DNA of 64,000 nt from VMCP01 sp965655465 (GTDB lineage: Bacteria > Bacteroidota > Bacteroidia > NS11-12g > UBA955): assembly GCA_965655465.1 (NCBI GenBank), contig CBFHGY010000003.1:12594-76593 (forward strand). Direction: 5' to 3'. The notes beneath the pieces were generated by a model, which saw nothing but the letters and a program-made list of their open reading frames with translations, had not been told where the DNA came from and searched no databases. The position numbers and the translations under genes were made by a program. The first letter of the stretch is position 1. Each line of letters begins with the position of its first letter. Below are positions 42,638 through 53,008 of this stretch, piece after piece.

Positions 42638-45478
42638 ATGAAAGCATTAAACATCAAAAAGTACTTATTAATCGGAATGATTTTAGGACTTGGATGGAAC
42701 TTTAATTTATATGCACAAACGATTACCAGCGTATCGTTACAAGGAGCTAAGCCTACAGGAACCAATACATGGGATGTTGATTACATAAATGGAGCAAATT
42801 CTATTATTGAAAAAGAAGTTTCCATAGGTTATTCGAATCATACGAATAATGGAAATGGTAATGGAAAAGATTATTTTTATTACACACAATCAGGAACAAG
42901 CCTTTGTTGGGAAGTATTACAAGGAGGTTCAGGCTCAAACTCATGGAAAACATTGCCATTTTGTGAATCAGCCAATGGTGGATTAAACAATGATCCGACA
43001 CAAGGAACACATATAACTTATTTCCGGTATAACTCTGGTAAAACTGGTTGTGCTACCACAGGTACTTTCACAGAAACGTTGTCCATTGGATGGTCAACAG
43101 TAAGCGGAAGTTCTTGCTCTGGATTTAAAACGGGTACCACACCGTTAGAATTAGAGGTAACTGTACAGGTTGTAACCGACAATCTTTACACTTGGTCAGA
43201 ACCAACATCGGGAACAGACAGCTCGTATAAAATTGCTGGCAACTGGACCCCTACTCGAACCTCTCCTAGTACAGACGATATTTTAGTTGTAGACTTAGCA
43301 CAAGGTTCCAATCGAAACACGACGATTTACATGGACGGTGTATCTGATCAAATAAATCAATTTAAAATATTTCCGAATAATTATGTCACCTTTAAATGCT
43401 CTACCAGCACCAACACGGGTAATTGGACCACAGGGAATGTCACATCTTCTGACGGCGACGATTTTGTTTTAGATTCCCTAGCTGGGATGCGCTTTGACGC
43501 AGGAACACTTAACTTGAATATACCCTCAGGCAATACGGCTATGTTCAAGTCTGACCTTAACGTGGCTGGAGGCACCTTAAATATTAATGGACCTGGATCC
43601 ATCACCCACAGAAAAAACATCAACACAACAGGTGGAGCATTGAATTACAAATCTTCAGCTACCACTACGCTTAATCTAGCTGGTAAAGACACCAAACTAT
43701 CGGGTACCGGGGGTTCATTGTATATCGATTCCACCGTAAATGTGGTTATTGGAAACGGCGCGACATCGAGCTACACGCTTGAAAGAATACTTCCTATAAT
43801 TTCTAATCTTTCACTTAAATCGGGTACAACCCTATATTCTAATGCTCCTACTTCTTACACATCGGTAAGTGCTATTAATGCATGGACGCCCTTTTTACAA
43901 TTAAAGGCAACCCCTAAACCTAACTCTACAGCCCACGGTCAAATTGTAGAGATATTGGGGAATGCCACTATCGATGGTGGCGCACAATTTGAGATTTATA
44001 ACAACAAACAACGTGCTTACAGAGCTTTTGGTATTCCTTTAAAAAATGGAACACTAATTCCACAATTTACAGATGATATTGTCGTAACCGGTACCGTTAC
44101 TGGAAGCAATGCCAATGATTTCACTACCACCTGTTCCTACTGCACGCATTCCATGTTCCAGTGGAACGAAAGCACCAGTTCATGGACGCCATATGCTTCA
44201 GGCAATGATCTCACGAATATTCCTTTGGGAACTGGAATCCTTACCTTCTTCAGAGGTGCTATTGGAAACGGATTGGGTGATACATCCGCATCAGCTAACG
44301 AACAAATCATCGACTTTAAAGGTGAACTTACCGTAGGGAGGCCCAGTATTGTACTCAACAACGGTGGAACTGGAGCCTTAAAAGGCTATAATTTAATAGG
44401 CAACCCCTACCCCTCTGCCATTGACTTACGATTAGTTTATGAATCTAATAAGTCCAAAATTTTACCCAGATTCTATTTCTACGATGCCATTGCCCGCAGA
44501 TACAACGAGTGGGATAGTGTAACAAGCAACGGAAATTCTACGACGCCCAAGAAAAACGGAACTACCAAATTCCAAAATCCTGGAAATAGTGTAAAAAAAG
44601 AAGCCCGAATATTAGATGCCGGTGGAGCCGTATTCGTTGTGGTAAGCTCCAATAACGCCACAGAAACCATAACCTTCAACGAGTCACATAAAGAGCGTAG
44701 CTTACGCTCAGCAACCAAACATTTTTCAAGCGGTGTTCAAGAAGAAAATACCGTACCATGCAACGAATTGAAAGGAATGTTGCAATACCAAAAAACCGAC
44801 TCCTTTCCTGAAAACGATGGTTTTACCCTAGAATTTGATATCGAAGATGGCAATCCCAAAGGCGATATCATGGATATGAATAAGTTGTATGCAGGATACT
44901 TAGGACTAGGTACCTTAACTTCTAACGACTATTGGTTATCTATAGACCGCCGCAATAAAATTGCAGAAATTGGAGAAACCAAATCTATTCCTTTAAAGGT
45001 AGCCTATCCCAAGGAAAGTCCTGCAGCCGTGGAATTGGTGTTTCAAACTTGCGATGAGACTAACAAATCTTACGATATTCAATTATTCGATAAATTAACT
45101 CAAAAGGCCCATCCCGTGAATAACGGCAGTGTATATCCATTTACAGCTCAAACCGCTGAAGAGAAAAAACCGGATCGCTTTGAATTGCTCTTTACCGGTA
45201 TTGAAAAACAGAATAATATTTCAAGTCAACACGTAAATCCCATCGCTGTTTTCCCAAATCCTTCAGAAAATGGTGTGTTTTATGTTCTTAACAAAGAACA
45301 AAACACAAAAACAGCTTACGAAGTATTCGAACTGAATGGTCAAGTTATCACCAAAGGCACCTTGGAGTCTAGCAATCAAGTAAATACCATAAATCTAAGC
45401 GATGCTCCCAAAGGCATCTATATAATCAAATTCACTTCAAACAATCAAACTTCAACTCAAAAAGTACAACTTTATTAA
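42638..45478 (+). CDS. Large T9SS cargo protein, first tandem paralog
   Basis: 946 residues with signal peptide MKALNIKKYLLIGMILGLGWNFNLYAQ. The N-terminal ~170 residues are beta-rich. A central region with WTPTRTSPSTDDILVVD and INQFKIFPNNYVTF begins a repetitive beta-structure, perhaps a beta-helix, and a later block includes GNGLGDTSASANEQIIDFKG. The C-terminal ~80 residues are a T9SS type A domain (FPNPSENGVFYVL ... KGIYIIKFTSNNQTSTQKVQLY). It is exported across the outer membrane by T9SS. Related along its length to the next gene, 3 nt away. Function unknown. Confidence 0.85.
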   Translation: MKALNIKKYLLIGMILGLGWNFNLYAQTITSVSLQGAKPTGTNTWDVDYINGANSIIEKEVSIGYSNHTNNGNGNGKDYFYYTQSGTSLCWEVLQGGSGSNSWKTLPFCESANGGLNNDPTQGTHITYFRYNSGKTGCATTGTFTETLSIGWSTVSGSSCSGFKTGTTPLELEVTVQVVTDNLYTWSEPTSGTDSSYKIAGNWTPTRTSPSTDDILVVDLAQGSNRNTTIYMDGVSDQINQFKIFPNNYVTFKCSTSTNTGNWTTGNVTSSDGDDFVLDSLAGMRFDAGTLNLNIPSGNTAMFKSDLNVAGGTLNINGPGSITHRKNINTTGGALNYKSSATTTLNLAGKDTKLSGTGGSLYIDSTVNVVIGNGATSSYTLERILPIISNLSLKSGTTLYSNAPTSYTSVSAINAWTPFLQLKATPKPNSTAHGQIVEILGNATIDGGAQFEIYNNKQRAYRAFGIPLKNGTLIPQFTDDIVVTGTVTGSNANDFTTTCSYCTHSMFQWNESTSSWTPYASGNDLTNIPLGTGILTFFRGAIGNGLGDTSASANEQIIDFKGELTVGRPSIVLNNGGTGALKGYNLIGNPYPSAIDLRLVYESNKSKILPRFYFYDAIARRYNEWDSVTSNGNSTTPKKNGTTKFQNPGNSVKKEARILDAGGAVFVVVSSNNATETITFNESHKERSLRSATKHFSSGVQEENTVPCNELKGMLQYQKTDSFPENDGFTLEFDIEDGNPKGDIMDMNKLYAGYLGLGTLTSNDYWLSIDRRNKIAEIGETKSIPLKVAYPKESPAAVELVFQTCDETNKSYDIQLFDKLTQKAHPVNNGSVYPFTAQTAEEKKPDRFELLFTGIEKQNNISSQHVNPIAVFPNPSENGVFYVLNKEQNTKTAYEVFELNGQVITKGTLESSNQVNTINLSDAPKGIYIIKFTSNNQTSTQKVQLY

Positions 45479-45481
45479 TAA

Positions 45482-48238
45482 ATGAAAAACTCTTGGCTAT
45501 TATTATTCATCTTCTTCCAAATTTCCATTGTCAAAGCGCAATCCATTACAGGAATTATTGCTCAAGGAGCAAGCGCTACTAGCACCAACGGTGTTTGGAG
45601 CCTTGAATGGGATGATAATGAAGATACTACCTCTAAAATAGTTAAAGAAATAACCCTTACGCTTTCTGGAAGCACAAACGGTAAGAAGTTAATTTTTGAT
45701 GCCAGTAATGCGAGCGCCGATTGGCAAATCCAATTTGGCAGTAGAAATTCCAAAGCCTGGAAAACCTTTTGTCAGGAAACTCCAGGCTTAGGAAGTAACA
45801 AAACGGATTACACCTTCTCGATAAGAGATTTAAGCACATCTTTAGGCACACATACGAATACAATATATGTCGGATTTGGAAACAATTGTAATAACGGATT
45901 TACTCCGCTTGTAACTATTAACATTTCGGTAAATGTAACCGACAAAAAGGTATACACTTGGGAAGGCCGAAGCGGTATAGATTCTTTTTATGATACTGAC
46001 GAAAACTGGTACCCGGTAAGAACAAATCCCAATGTCAATGATATTCTTGTAGTGGACCTCGGCTCATCAACGAATAAAGTGAATACAACCATAGATATTT
46101 CTGGAGTAAGCGAAAATATTGGACAATTTAAAATCTACCCCTATAATCATGTTGATTTCAAATGCACCACGGATGCCAATTGGACTGTAGGTAGACCTTC
46201 CTCATTGAGTGGAGTAGATTTTAATGTTTCCTTAAATTCCGACATTCGTAAAACCGGTGCCGGTGAACTTGAAATTATTGTACCCGCTAATAATTCTTTA
46301 GATATCGATGGCAGCATTACCACCCTTGCTGGAGATTTATTATTCTCAGGTGCTGGTACCCATAATATTTCAGGTAATATAAATACCCTTGGCGGTTTGC
46401 TCAATTTCACCCCCAGTAGTGGTACAAATACCTTATATTTAGATGGCAGCAAACAAGTTCTTTCGGGAAACAGTTATGTGAGTGGAACTCCTACCTTATA
46501 CATCGATACCAATTTCAACGTTACCGTTGGTACTGCCTCTACTAGTCCCGTTGATACACTAACATTACAACGCACACTTCCGATTTATTCGGTAGTTACC
46601 CTAAGTCCTGGAACTCGCATTATTTCCAATAATCCTGCTTCAAGTTCTGAATCAGATTGGAATGCCTGGGAACCCTATTTCCAGTTAAAAGCCCCTCAAT
46701 TTAACCAAGCGGTTAAACGCGGACAATTGAACGTGGTTCCCACTAGTTCAGAAATTGTTGGGGGAAGCTTATTCGAAATTTATGGAACCAATGTTAGAGC
46801 TTATCGCATGATTGGCCTCCCCTTCGCAAATGGGGTGCACCTTTCTCAATTTTCAGATGACATAGATCTAACCGGTACCTTAAATGGCACTACCAATAAA
46901 GATTCCTTTGAAACCAGTTGCAGCGTATGCAAAACTTCCGCATTTTATTGGAATGAATCATCAGGCTCTTGGAATGCCTATGTTTCTGGCGCTACTGCAA
47001 ATATTTTACCTAAAGGAAATGGAAGTTTGATTTTCTTTAGAGGTCGGAAATCCAATGGTTTGGGAGATACCGGTGCTACTGCTAACGAGGGCATTATTGA
47101 TTTCAAAGGCAAGTTACAGGTGGGCAATTATACGCATACCCTCACGAAATCATCCGGTTCTGGTGCTTTAACAGGCTTTAATTTAGTAGCAAATCCATAC
47201 CCATCGAATATTACCTTTGACGAAGTCTACTCCAAACACAAAGGAAGGGTAAAACCAAGATATAGAACTTACGATGCACGCCGTAAAACCTATAATATCT
47301 GGGATTCAACCGTTCAGAACAGTCCTGGTAAATCTGGAGCCCGAAAATTTGCAAGTTCAAGCAACCAACAAGCCAAAATCATTGCCGCTGGAGCTGCATT
47401 TTTTATTGAAGCTGAGGCCAATAATGAAACAATTTCATTTACCGAAAGCATGAAAACTCCGTTTACTGAAGCTACAACCGCTCAACATGGAGTGCAAGAA
47501 CTAAACGAAACCCCCTGCAATCATTTATTGGTGAATTTAGCATACCGCAGCGATACCCTTTTCGACTCCGACAATGTTACCATTCAATTTGATATTGAAA
47601 ACCCCACCGTAACTCACAATGCTACAGAAACAGACGTAGTAGAGTTTTATGCGGGATACCTAGGTATCGGAACGCTATCTCCAGAAGGAACCTGGCTCAC
47701 CATAGACCGCAGACCTAAAATGGCCGAAATCAATGAAAGTTATACCTTACCGCTTAAAACCGTTTATCCTAAAGATGCCCTAAAACAAATGGTAATGGAT
47801 TTCAATTATTGTACTGAAGAACAATCCAATTATCAGATTTTATTAATCGACAAAGTAAAGAATACAAGTACCGAAGTAAAGGATCTTATGAGTTATTCTT
47901 TTGAGATTTCAAGTTCTGAAGAAAAGCGTGACAATCGTTTTGAACTATTATTTACTGGAATAGAAAAACAAAATTCAACGGAGAATCTATCACATACATC
48001 ATTAAGCATTTTCCCAAATCCTTCAGATAACGGAGAATTCTTTATCGCCAATCCCCAAAATCATGCTATAAATACCCTACAAATTCTAGATCAAAGCGGT
48101 AAAATCGTTCTGGAATCATCGATTGAATCAAAACAAAGTCTTATCCATATGAACATCGAAACCTTAAAGTCGGGTTGGTATATTCTGCGTATAAATAGCC
48201 TTACAAACAGTGAAAACCACCCCATAATCATCAAATAA
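45482..48238 (+). CDS. Large T9SS cargo protein, second tandem paralog
   Basis: 918 residues with signal peptide MKNSWLLLFIFFQISIVKAQ, co-directional and 3 nt after its paralog. Shared blocks: TWEGRSGIDSFYDTDENWYPVRTNPNVNDILVVDLG (compare WTPTRTSPSTDDILVVD), NIGQFKIYPYNHVDFKC, SNGLGDTGATANEGIIDFKGKL, and RFELLFTGIEKQN before the sorting domain. The C-terminal T9SS domain starts LSIFPNPSDNGEFFI and ends NHPIIIK. Duplication followed by divergence is evident. Surface or secreted; ligand unknown. Confidence 0.85.
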   Translation: MKNSWLLLFIFFQISIVKAQSITGIIAQGASATSTNGVWSLEWDDNEDTTSKIVKEITLTLSGSTNGKKLIFDASNASADWQIQFGSRNSKAWKTFCQETPGLGSNKTDYTFSIRDLSTSLGTHTNTIYVGFGNNCNNGFTPLVTINISVNVTDKKVYTWEGRSGIDSFYDTDENWYPVRTNPNVNDILVVDLGSSTNKVNTTIDISGVSENIGQFKIYPYNHVDFKCTTDANWTVGRPSSLSGVDFNVSLNSDIRKTGAGELEIIVPANNSLDIDGSITTLAGDLLFSGAGTHNISGNINTLGGLLNFTPSSGTNTLYLDGSKQVLSGNSYVSGTPTLYIDTNFNVTVGTASTSPVDTLTLQRTLPIYSVVTLSPGTRIISNNPASSSESDWNAWEPYFQLKAPQFNQAVKRGQLNVVPTSSEIVGGSLFEIYGTNVRAYRMIGLPFANGVHLSQFSDDIDLTGTLNGTTNKDSFETSCSVCKTSAFYWNESSGSWNAYVSGATANILPKGNGSLIFFRGRKSNGLGDTGATANEGIIDFKGKLQVGNYTHTLTKSSGSGALTGFNLVANPYPSNITFDEVYSKHKGRVKPRYRTYDARRKTYNIWDSTVQNSPGKSGARKFASSSNQQAKIIAAGAAFFIEAEANNETISFTESMKTPFTEATTAQHGVQELNETPCNHLLVNLAYRSDTLFDSDNVTIQFDIENPTVTHNATETDVVEFYAGYLGIGTLSPEGTWLTIDRRPKMAEINESYTLPLKTVYPKDALKQMVMDFNYCTEEQSNYQILLIDKVKNTSTEVKDLMSYSFEISSSEEKRDNRFELLFTGIEKQNSTENLSHTSLSIFPNPSDNGEFFIANPQNHAINTLQILDQSGKIVLESSIESKQSLIHMNIETLKSGWYILRINSLTNSENHPIIIK

Positions 48239-48314
48239 CACAAAATAATACACTAAATTTCAGCAAAAAAATTAAAACTATGCACAAAACACTTGTTTAG
48301 ACAACGCACATTTG

Positions 48315-48322
48315 TATTTTTG
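48315..48322 (+). promoter_or_regulatory. Promoter: TTG, 19 nt, TATTTTTG
   Basis: -33 TTG at 48293-48295 and a -7 TATTTTTG box with 19-nt spacing, 40 nt before ATG 48363. This is the best-formed promoter in the window and gives the small gene its own transcript. Confidence 0.65.
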
Positions 48323-48362
48323 TATAGAATTATAATCATCGAAAAAAATAAAAAGAAATCAT

Positions 48363-48542
48363 ATGAAAAACATTCTTCGCACCTTAGCCCTAATAGCTGC
48401 CGTAGTTGCAACTAAAACAGTTCTTGCTCAGGGCATTCCTGACGATCCAGACATTGCTGTTCCTGTAGATGGAGGAATCTTTACAGTTGTAGGATCAGCC
48501 GTTGCTTATGGCGTTTACCGGTTGAAAAACAAAAACAAGTAA
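48363..48542 (+). CDS. 59-residue exported protein with PVDGG-transmembrane-basic C-terminal signal
   Basis: I translated this frame by eye; it is too short for most ORF cut-offs. Signal peptide MKNILRTLALIAAVVATKTVLAQ (cleavage after AQ), a short linker GIPDDPDIA, the motif VPVDGG, a hydrophobic helix (IFTVVGSAVAYGVY) and a basic tail RLKNKNK. Motif-helix-basic tail is the layout of exosortase sorting signals. It closely resembles the PID-CTERM type (PIDGG ... helix ... KK) of Flavobacteria that I recall, here with Val for Ile. After signal-peptide removal almost only the sorting signal remains. It has its own promoter and terminator, and XrtF is encoded 14 kb away. Confidence 0.8.
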   Translation: MKNILRTLALIAAVVATKTVLAQGIPDDPDIAVPVDGGIFTVVGSAVAYGVYRLKNKNK

Positions 48543-48566
48543 ATTACCCAAGTAAAAGTTTATATG

Positions 48567-48595
48567 TGAGGCCGCTTTAGCGGCCTCTTTTTTTG
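48567..48595 (+). terminator. Terminator of the small PVDGG gene
   Basis: GAGGCCGCT-tt-AGCGGCCTC hairpin (9-bp perfect stem) followed by TTTTTTT. Confidence 0.93.
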
Positions 48596-48770
48596 CACTC
48601 CTGTAAGACACAAAGCCGCCTAAGGTTTACCAAATTGTGCAATTAAAGTTTGAGGAATTTCCTTTTAGATAATCCAATAATTCGAGTGTGTAGAACCCCT
48701 TAATAAACTGTAAATCAGCTCATCCGGACTTCTATACTCGGATAATACAAAAATTGTATATCTTGCGAAA

Positions 48771-49505
48771 ATGAATCGCAACGCCCTGCATGATACCATC
48801 GCAATTGGAGATCCCCTTTGGATTGCCATGAATTTAGGACTCGTATTTGCTGCTCTCATTGTTTTCATTATTAGTAATAAAGCCAGCGAACAACGCCTAA
48901 CCTATATTGCCTATATAATAGCCTTCATCATAGGGATCAATTTTATTGGGGAACAATTAGAAGCATGGTACCACGGAATTTGGCGCATTGATACCTATTT
49001 GCCTTTGCACTTATGTTCGCTTTCTACCTTCCTTTCTGTGTATTTTCTTATTTCCCGAAAACAATGGACATACGAATTTCTTATTTACTGGAGTGCCGGA
49101 GCCATTCACGCCTTTATAACCCCTGAAATCACCAATGGACTTACCCCCTATCATTTGGTAGAATTCAGTATTTCCCATGGGGGGATCATCATAGCCGCAC
49201 TGTATGGAAGTCTAAGAATGGGTTTTAAACCACGTGCGTATTCATGGCTAAAAGTATTTGGGTATACCCAACTGGTTTTACCTATTATAGGCATTATTAA
49301 CTATTACTTAGATTCGAATTACATGTATATTGCTCAAAAACCAGAAGCTAATAACCCAATGATTATTGGAGAGTGGCCTTGGTATATCATCGGACTCGAA
49401 TTTGTAGTTCTTTTGCATTTTATCGCCTTCTTTTGGATTCATAGCCGAGTGGCTTCAGTCCGTTGGGAAATGCCCAAAACCGAAAAAGACCCTACACTCG
49501 TTTAA
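48771..49505 (+). CDS. TIGR02206-type (YwaF-like) membrane protein
   Basis: 244 residues with about six or seven hydrophobic helices. TYLPLHLCSLSTFLSVYFL, WSAGAIHAFITPEIT and WPWYIIGLEFVVLLHF (read as separate helices) match the conserved pattern of the TIGR02206/YwaF integral membrane family, including LHLC and the W-G-x-x-HA-x-ITP region. Function of the family is unknown. TATATCTTGC before the ATG is a diverged -7 box. It converges on the GH92 gene. Confidence 0.82.
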   Translation: MNRNALHDTIAIGDPLWIAMNLGLVFAALIVFIISNKASEQRLTYIAYIIAFIIGINFIGEQLEAWYHGIWRIDTYLPLHLCSLSTFLSVYFLISRKQWTYEFLIYWSAGAIHAFITPEITNGLTPYHLVEFSISHGGIIIAALYGSLRMGFKPRAYSWLKVFGYTQLVLPIIGIINYYLDSNYMYIAQKPEANNPMIIGEWPWYIIGLEFVVLLHFIAFFWIHSRVASVRWEMPKTEKDPTLV

Positions 49506-49529
49506 TTTTTAGATTTAAAAATACGGATG

Positions 49530-52500
49530 TCATTCTAGTGTCATGACCGTTGGATTGATTAAAATTTCATCGATAAAAATAAAGGCATCTCCATCAAAAT
49601 CATATCCAGGGTGCCCTTTCGGAAGTTTACCAAAATTCTTTGCCTTCACTTTGATATATCTTGCATCGACTCCCTTTCTCCGTTTTTTATGTCCCATTAT
49701 TATAGGATAAATCCCTATTGCGTCTCTGGGTACATACTTAAATTCATAATTATTAAAGGGTTTGTATTTAATCCCATCATGGGAATATTCCCATTCCACA
49801 TTCGTTGGAAGAAAAATCCATGCACGCTCATCTGATAAAAATCGCGCGCCCAAATAATCAATATGCGTTTCTTTATTTAGGTCAATAATCGCTTCAAAGT
49901 CTTGTTTTTGATACCCTTGCCAAGAACCCGATCTCCATTCCTCGCTTCCGAAAACGCCGTCTATTAATGCATCATCTCCCCCACCGCTGTACTGTGAATT
50001 ATAAGCACCTTTTATTTCTAAGACCTTAAAATCATTCATTTGTTCGTGAATATACCTGGCGGTAAAGGGTTTATCCGCCCAATCGTTCTTTTGGAAATAG
50101 GCGGCCCAAACCAAAGTACTCCCTTGGAGTCTAATTTGAGTATCGGAATAACACCAAAATCCCAAATGGTGCGCCCCAAAACCAGGAATTCTAGCAGGTT
50201 CTAAAATACGTACGTCCTCTGTTGGGGGAATCCATTTCAACACAGAATCTTTCCCCACTTCTTTTTCAAAATTCAATTTGGCAGCTCCAAAATCCAGATT
50301 CTCATCCATCAAACGAATCATAACATATACCGGATCTAATACCGATGCCCCTTTAATTTGTACATCATATACCGCTCCCTTTTTTACTTTAGAAGGACTA
50401 ATTATTTGAGGCAGATATGGCTGAATTTTCCCATTTTGACCCAATTCTGATACCGTTACTTGGTTATCTCCGGAACCAGAAACCACTCCTTCCAATTCAT
50501 TAATGGGGATCCATTCGAAGTGCACGGCTCGATGTATCATCAAGAAATCCTGAGAAATATCCGCGATAACACCGTTTCTTTTTTGTATTAATTGCGAATA
50601 ATTTTCTGGAATTTCGATGAATTTCTCTTGATACTTGTTTCGAGCATGCCCCTCTGAAAGCGACCAATACCCCGCATTTCCTATAGGTTGATCTTGTGTC
50701 CGTTTAGCCCGGGTAATAGAAATCGGACTTGCATCAGATTGAAAAATCAAGACGCTATCGAACCATGGAACCCCTAAACTCCATTGTCCGCTTCCCGGAG
50801 CTACGGGGTAGATTCCCAAAGCAGAAAGCACATGCCATGCGCTCATCTGTCCGCAATCTTCATTTCCAATGTAACCGTCAGGACCGGTAGTGTAAAACTC
50901 CTTTTGAATCTTTGAAATCAAGGCCTGAGCCTTCGCAGGCTTGCCTACGGCATTATATAAATAGGCCATGTGGTGACTCGGCTCATTTCCATGGGCATAC
51001 TGACCAATAAGCCCGGTAATATCGGCTTGCTCCCGTCCTTTGGTTTCACTGGAACCTTGAAACAAACTGTCTAAAGCCCAATCAAAAGATTGATTCCCTC
51101 CAAAATATTGAATGAGTGTAGGAAGATCCTGGGGAACGGCAAAACGATATTGCCAGGCATTGGCTTCGGTGTAGTGATTGTTCACTTCATTCAGAAAATA
51201 GGGTTCCAAAAACATCCCGTTTTGTCTAGGTCGAAAACTCCTAGTTGCGTTATCCCACAAACCTTTCCAACGTTCACTGCGTGCTTGGTAAGTTGCATAC
51301 TCCTTTTCAAAGCCCCATTCCTTGGCCAAAGCGGCCACACAAGCATCGTCAAAGGCATATTCCAAGGTTTTCGAAACCGATTCACTCTGATTTAGCACAT
51401 CGATATATCCCAATTTCAATCCATATAATGTCAACAATTCATTGGCAATGGGAATATGATATTCGTAAGCCAATTCTTTATAATCCGAACTGTGAGTTAC
51501 CGCTTTCCAAATTCTTTTTTGTTCCTCATCAGAAAAGTAAATACCCTGTTTTATCGCATCTAAGATTACAGGTACACTGTGAAATCCAATCATGCAATTG
51601 GTTTCACAACTTCCCAATTCCCAAACGGGCAAGCGTCCGCCATCTTCGTATTGATCTAACATGGTAAGTATAAAATCCCGAGTTCGGTTTTTATCAATCA
51701 TGGAAAGCAAGGGATGTAACGATCTGTAGGTATCCCAAAGCGAAAAAACATGGTAGGTTTTATGTTCTTTTTTATGAATGGCTTGATCTCTACCCCGATA
51801 ACTACCATCGACATCTGAAGCCAGAGAAGGATGAATCATGGTATGGTATAAAGCCGTATAAAAAATGGAAAACTGCGAATCCGGAGCGTTATCATCTTGA
51901 ATTTTAATGCGACTCAATTCAGTCTCCCACGCTAATTTTGCAATATACACAGTGTTTTCAAAAGGAGGTATATTCTGAATGTGGTCTCCGCGTTCGTACC
52001 CGAAATCGCCATCAAGCATTTGATTTTGAAGGGTAAACTGTTGGTTTCTAAATGCCCCTTCAGGGGAGGTAAAGCTCAAACTGGTTTGAATCAATAAGGT
52101 ATCCATGGGCAAATCAAATCCTAAAATCACTTGCGTAGAATCCGAGTTATAGCGCCATTCTTGTATATTTTCGCTGAATCTTGTGCTAAAAAATACCCAT
52201 TGATTATCGGCCCATTGTTTGCTTTGTCGGTGACCGCGTATGCTACGGGAATCTTCAGAAATCAATTGAGAACTCAAAAGTGCATCCCGGTGTTTCAAAT
52301 CGATCAAAAGCCATTTTCTTCCGTTTTTTTTGGGAAATACCACTCGCTGGGAACCGGCATAAAGGCTTGCGCTAAGTTCAACCTGTATGCCGCTTTCCGG
52401 GAATAGAACCCGGTAATATCCCGCTTCTGCATGTTCTAAATCATGAGAGAATCGCTGTTTATACTTTTCAGGCTCAAACTCTGGATTCAATAAGGGCTGC

Positions 52501-52961
52501 ATGAGAATATCGCCCAAATCAGAAACTCCCGTACCGCTTAAATGGGTATGAGAAAACCCATATATAAATGAATCGTAATAATAATATCCTCCGCAGGCGT
52601 CCCAAGAGGCATCATTGCGGGTATCTGGACTCAATTGAACCATTCCGAAAGGCACCACAGCTCCTGGAAACGTATGTCCATGACCGCCGGTACCGATAAA
52701 CGGATTAACATAAGGAACTCGTTCTAATTTCAGGGGGCGATTTTTACGAAAATTATTCAGGTCAAACTTCCCATTATCCGCTGAAATTTGATGGGGATTA
52801 CCCATGTAATTTTTGCAAAAAATCGGCAAATTGAATTTTGCATTATTCGCAAAACTTAGCGTTTGAAATCCCATAAAAATCAAAAGGCACAACACTTTGA
52901 AACGAAAAGCAAAGTGCTGCAGGACTGGGGAATTTCCCCCGAAAACAAAAGGCCGCAACAT
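49530..52961 (-). CDS. GH92-family alpha-mannosidase
   Basis: 1143 residues with an N-terminal signal (FKVLCLLIFMGFQTLSFA). The GH92 start is YVNPFIGTGGHGHTFPGAVVPFGMVQLSPDTR (in parts), GFSHTHLSGTGVSDLGDILM follows, and later GNEPSHHMAYLYN and GNEDCGQMSAWHVLSALGIYP. GH92 enzymes are calcium-dependent exo-alpha-mannosidases acting on N-glycans or mannans. The catalytic part covers about residues 85-760. The C-terminal ~250 residues form a beta-sandwich (discoidin/chitobiase-like) ending in VMTLE, and a T9SS domain is not evident. No SusC/SusD pair is adjacent. Confidence 0.93.
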   Translation of the reverse strand: MLRPFVFGGNSPVLQHFAFRFKVLCLLIFMGFQTLSFANNAKFNLPIFCKNYMGNPHQISADNGKFDLNNFRKNRPLKLERVPYVNPFIGTGGHGHTFPGAVVPFGMVQLSPDTRNDASWDACGGYYYYDSFIYGFSHTHLSGTGVSDLGDILMQPLLNPEFEPEKYKQRFSHDLEHAEAGYYRVLFPESGIQVELSASLYAGSQRVVFPKKNGRKWLLIDLKHRDALLSSQLISEDSRSIRGHRQSKQWADNQWVFFSTRFSENIQEWRYNSDSTQVILGFDLPMDTLLIQTSLSFTSPEGAFRNQQFTLQNQMLDGDFGYERGDHIQNIPPFENTVYIAKLAWETELSRIKIQDDNAPDSQFSIFYTALYHTMIHPSLASDVDGSYRGRDQAIHKKEHKTYHVFSLWDTYRSLHPLLSMIDKNRTRDFILTMLDQYEDGGRLPVWELGSCETNCMIGFHSVPVILDAIKQGIYFSDEEQKRIWKAVTHSSDYKELAYEYHIPIANELLTLYGLKLGYIDVLNQSESVSKTLEYAFDDACVAALAKEWGFEKEYATYQARSERWKGLWDNATRSFRPRQNGMFLEPYFLNEVNNHYTEANAWQYRFAVPQDLPTLIQYFGGNQSFDWALDSLFQGSSETKGREQADITGLIGQYAHGNEPSHHMAYLYNAVGKPAKAQALISKIQKEFYTTGPDGYIGNEDCGQMSAWHVLSALGIYPVAPGSGQWSLGVPWFDSVLIFQSDASPISITRAKRTQDQPIGNAGYWSLSEGHARNKYQEKFIEIPENYSQLIQKRNGVIADISQDFLMIHRAVHFEWIPINELEGVVSGSGDNQVTVSELGQNGKIQPYLPQIISPSKVKKGAVYDVQIKGASVLDPVYVMIRLMDENLDFGAAKLNFEKEVGKDSVLKWIPPTEDVRILEPARIPGFGAHHLGFWCYSDTQIRLQGSTLVWAAYFQKNDWADKPFTARYIHEQMNDFKVLEIKGAYNSQYSGGGDDALIDGVFGSEEWRSGSWQGYQKQDFEAIIDLNKETHIDYLGARFLSDERAWIFLPTNVEWEYSHDGIKYKPFNNYEFKYVPRDAIGIYPIIMGHKKRRKGVDARYIKVKAKNFGKLPKGHPGYDFDGDAFIFIDEILINPTVMTLE

Positions 52962-53008
52962 AGCAGCAAGTTAACCTGAAATACAGGGAACTCAAATAGG
53001 GTACAAAA

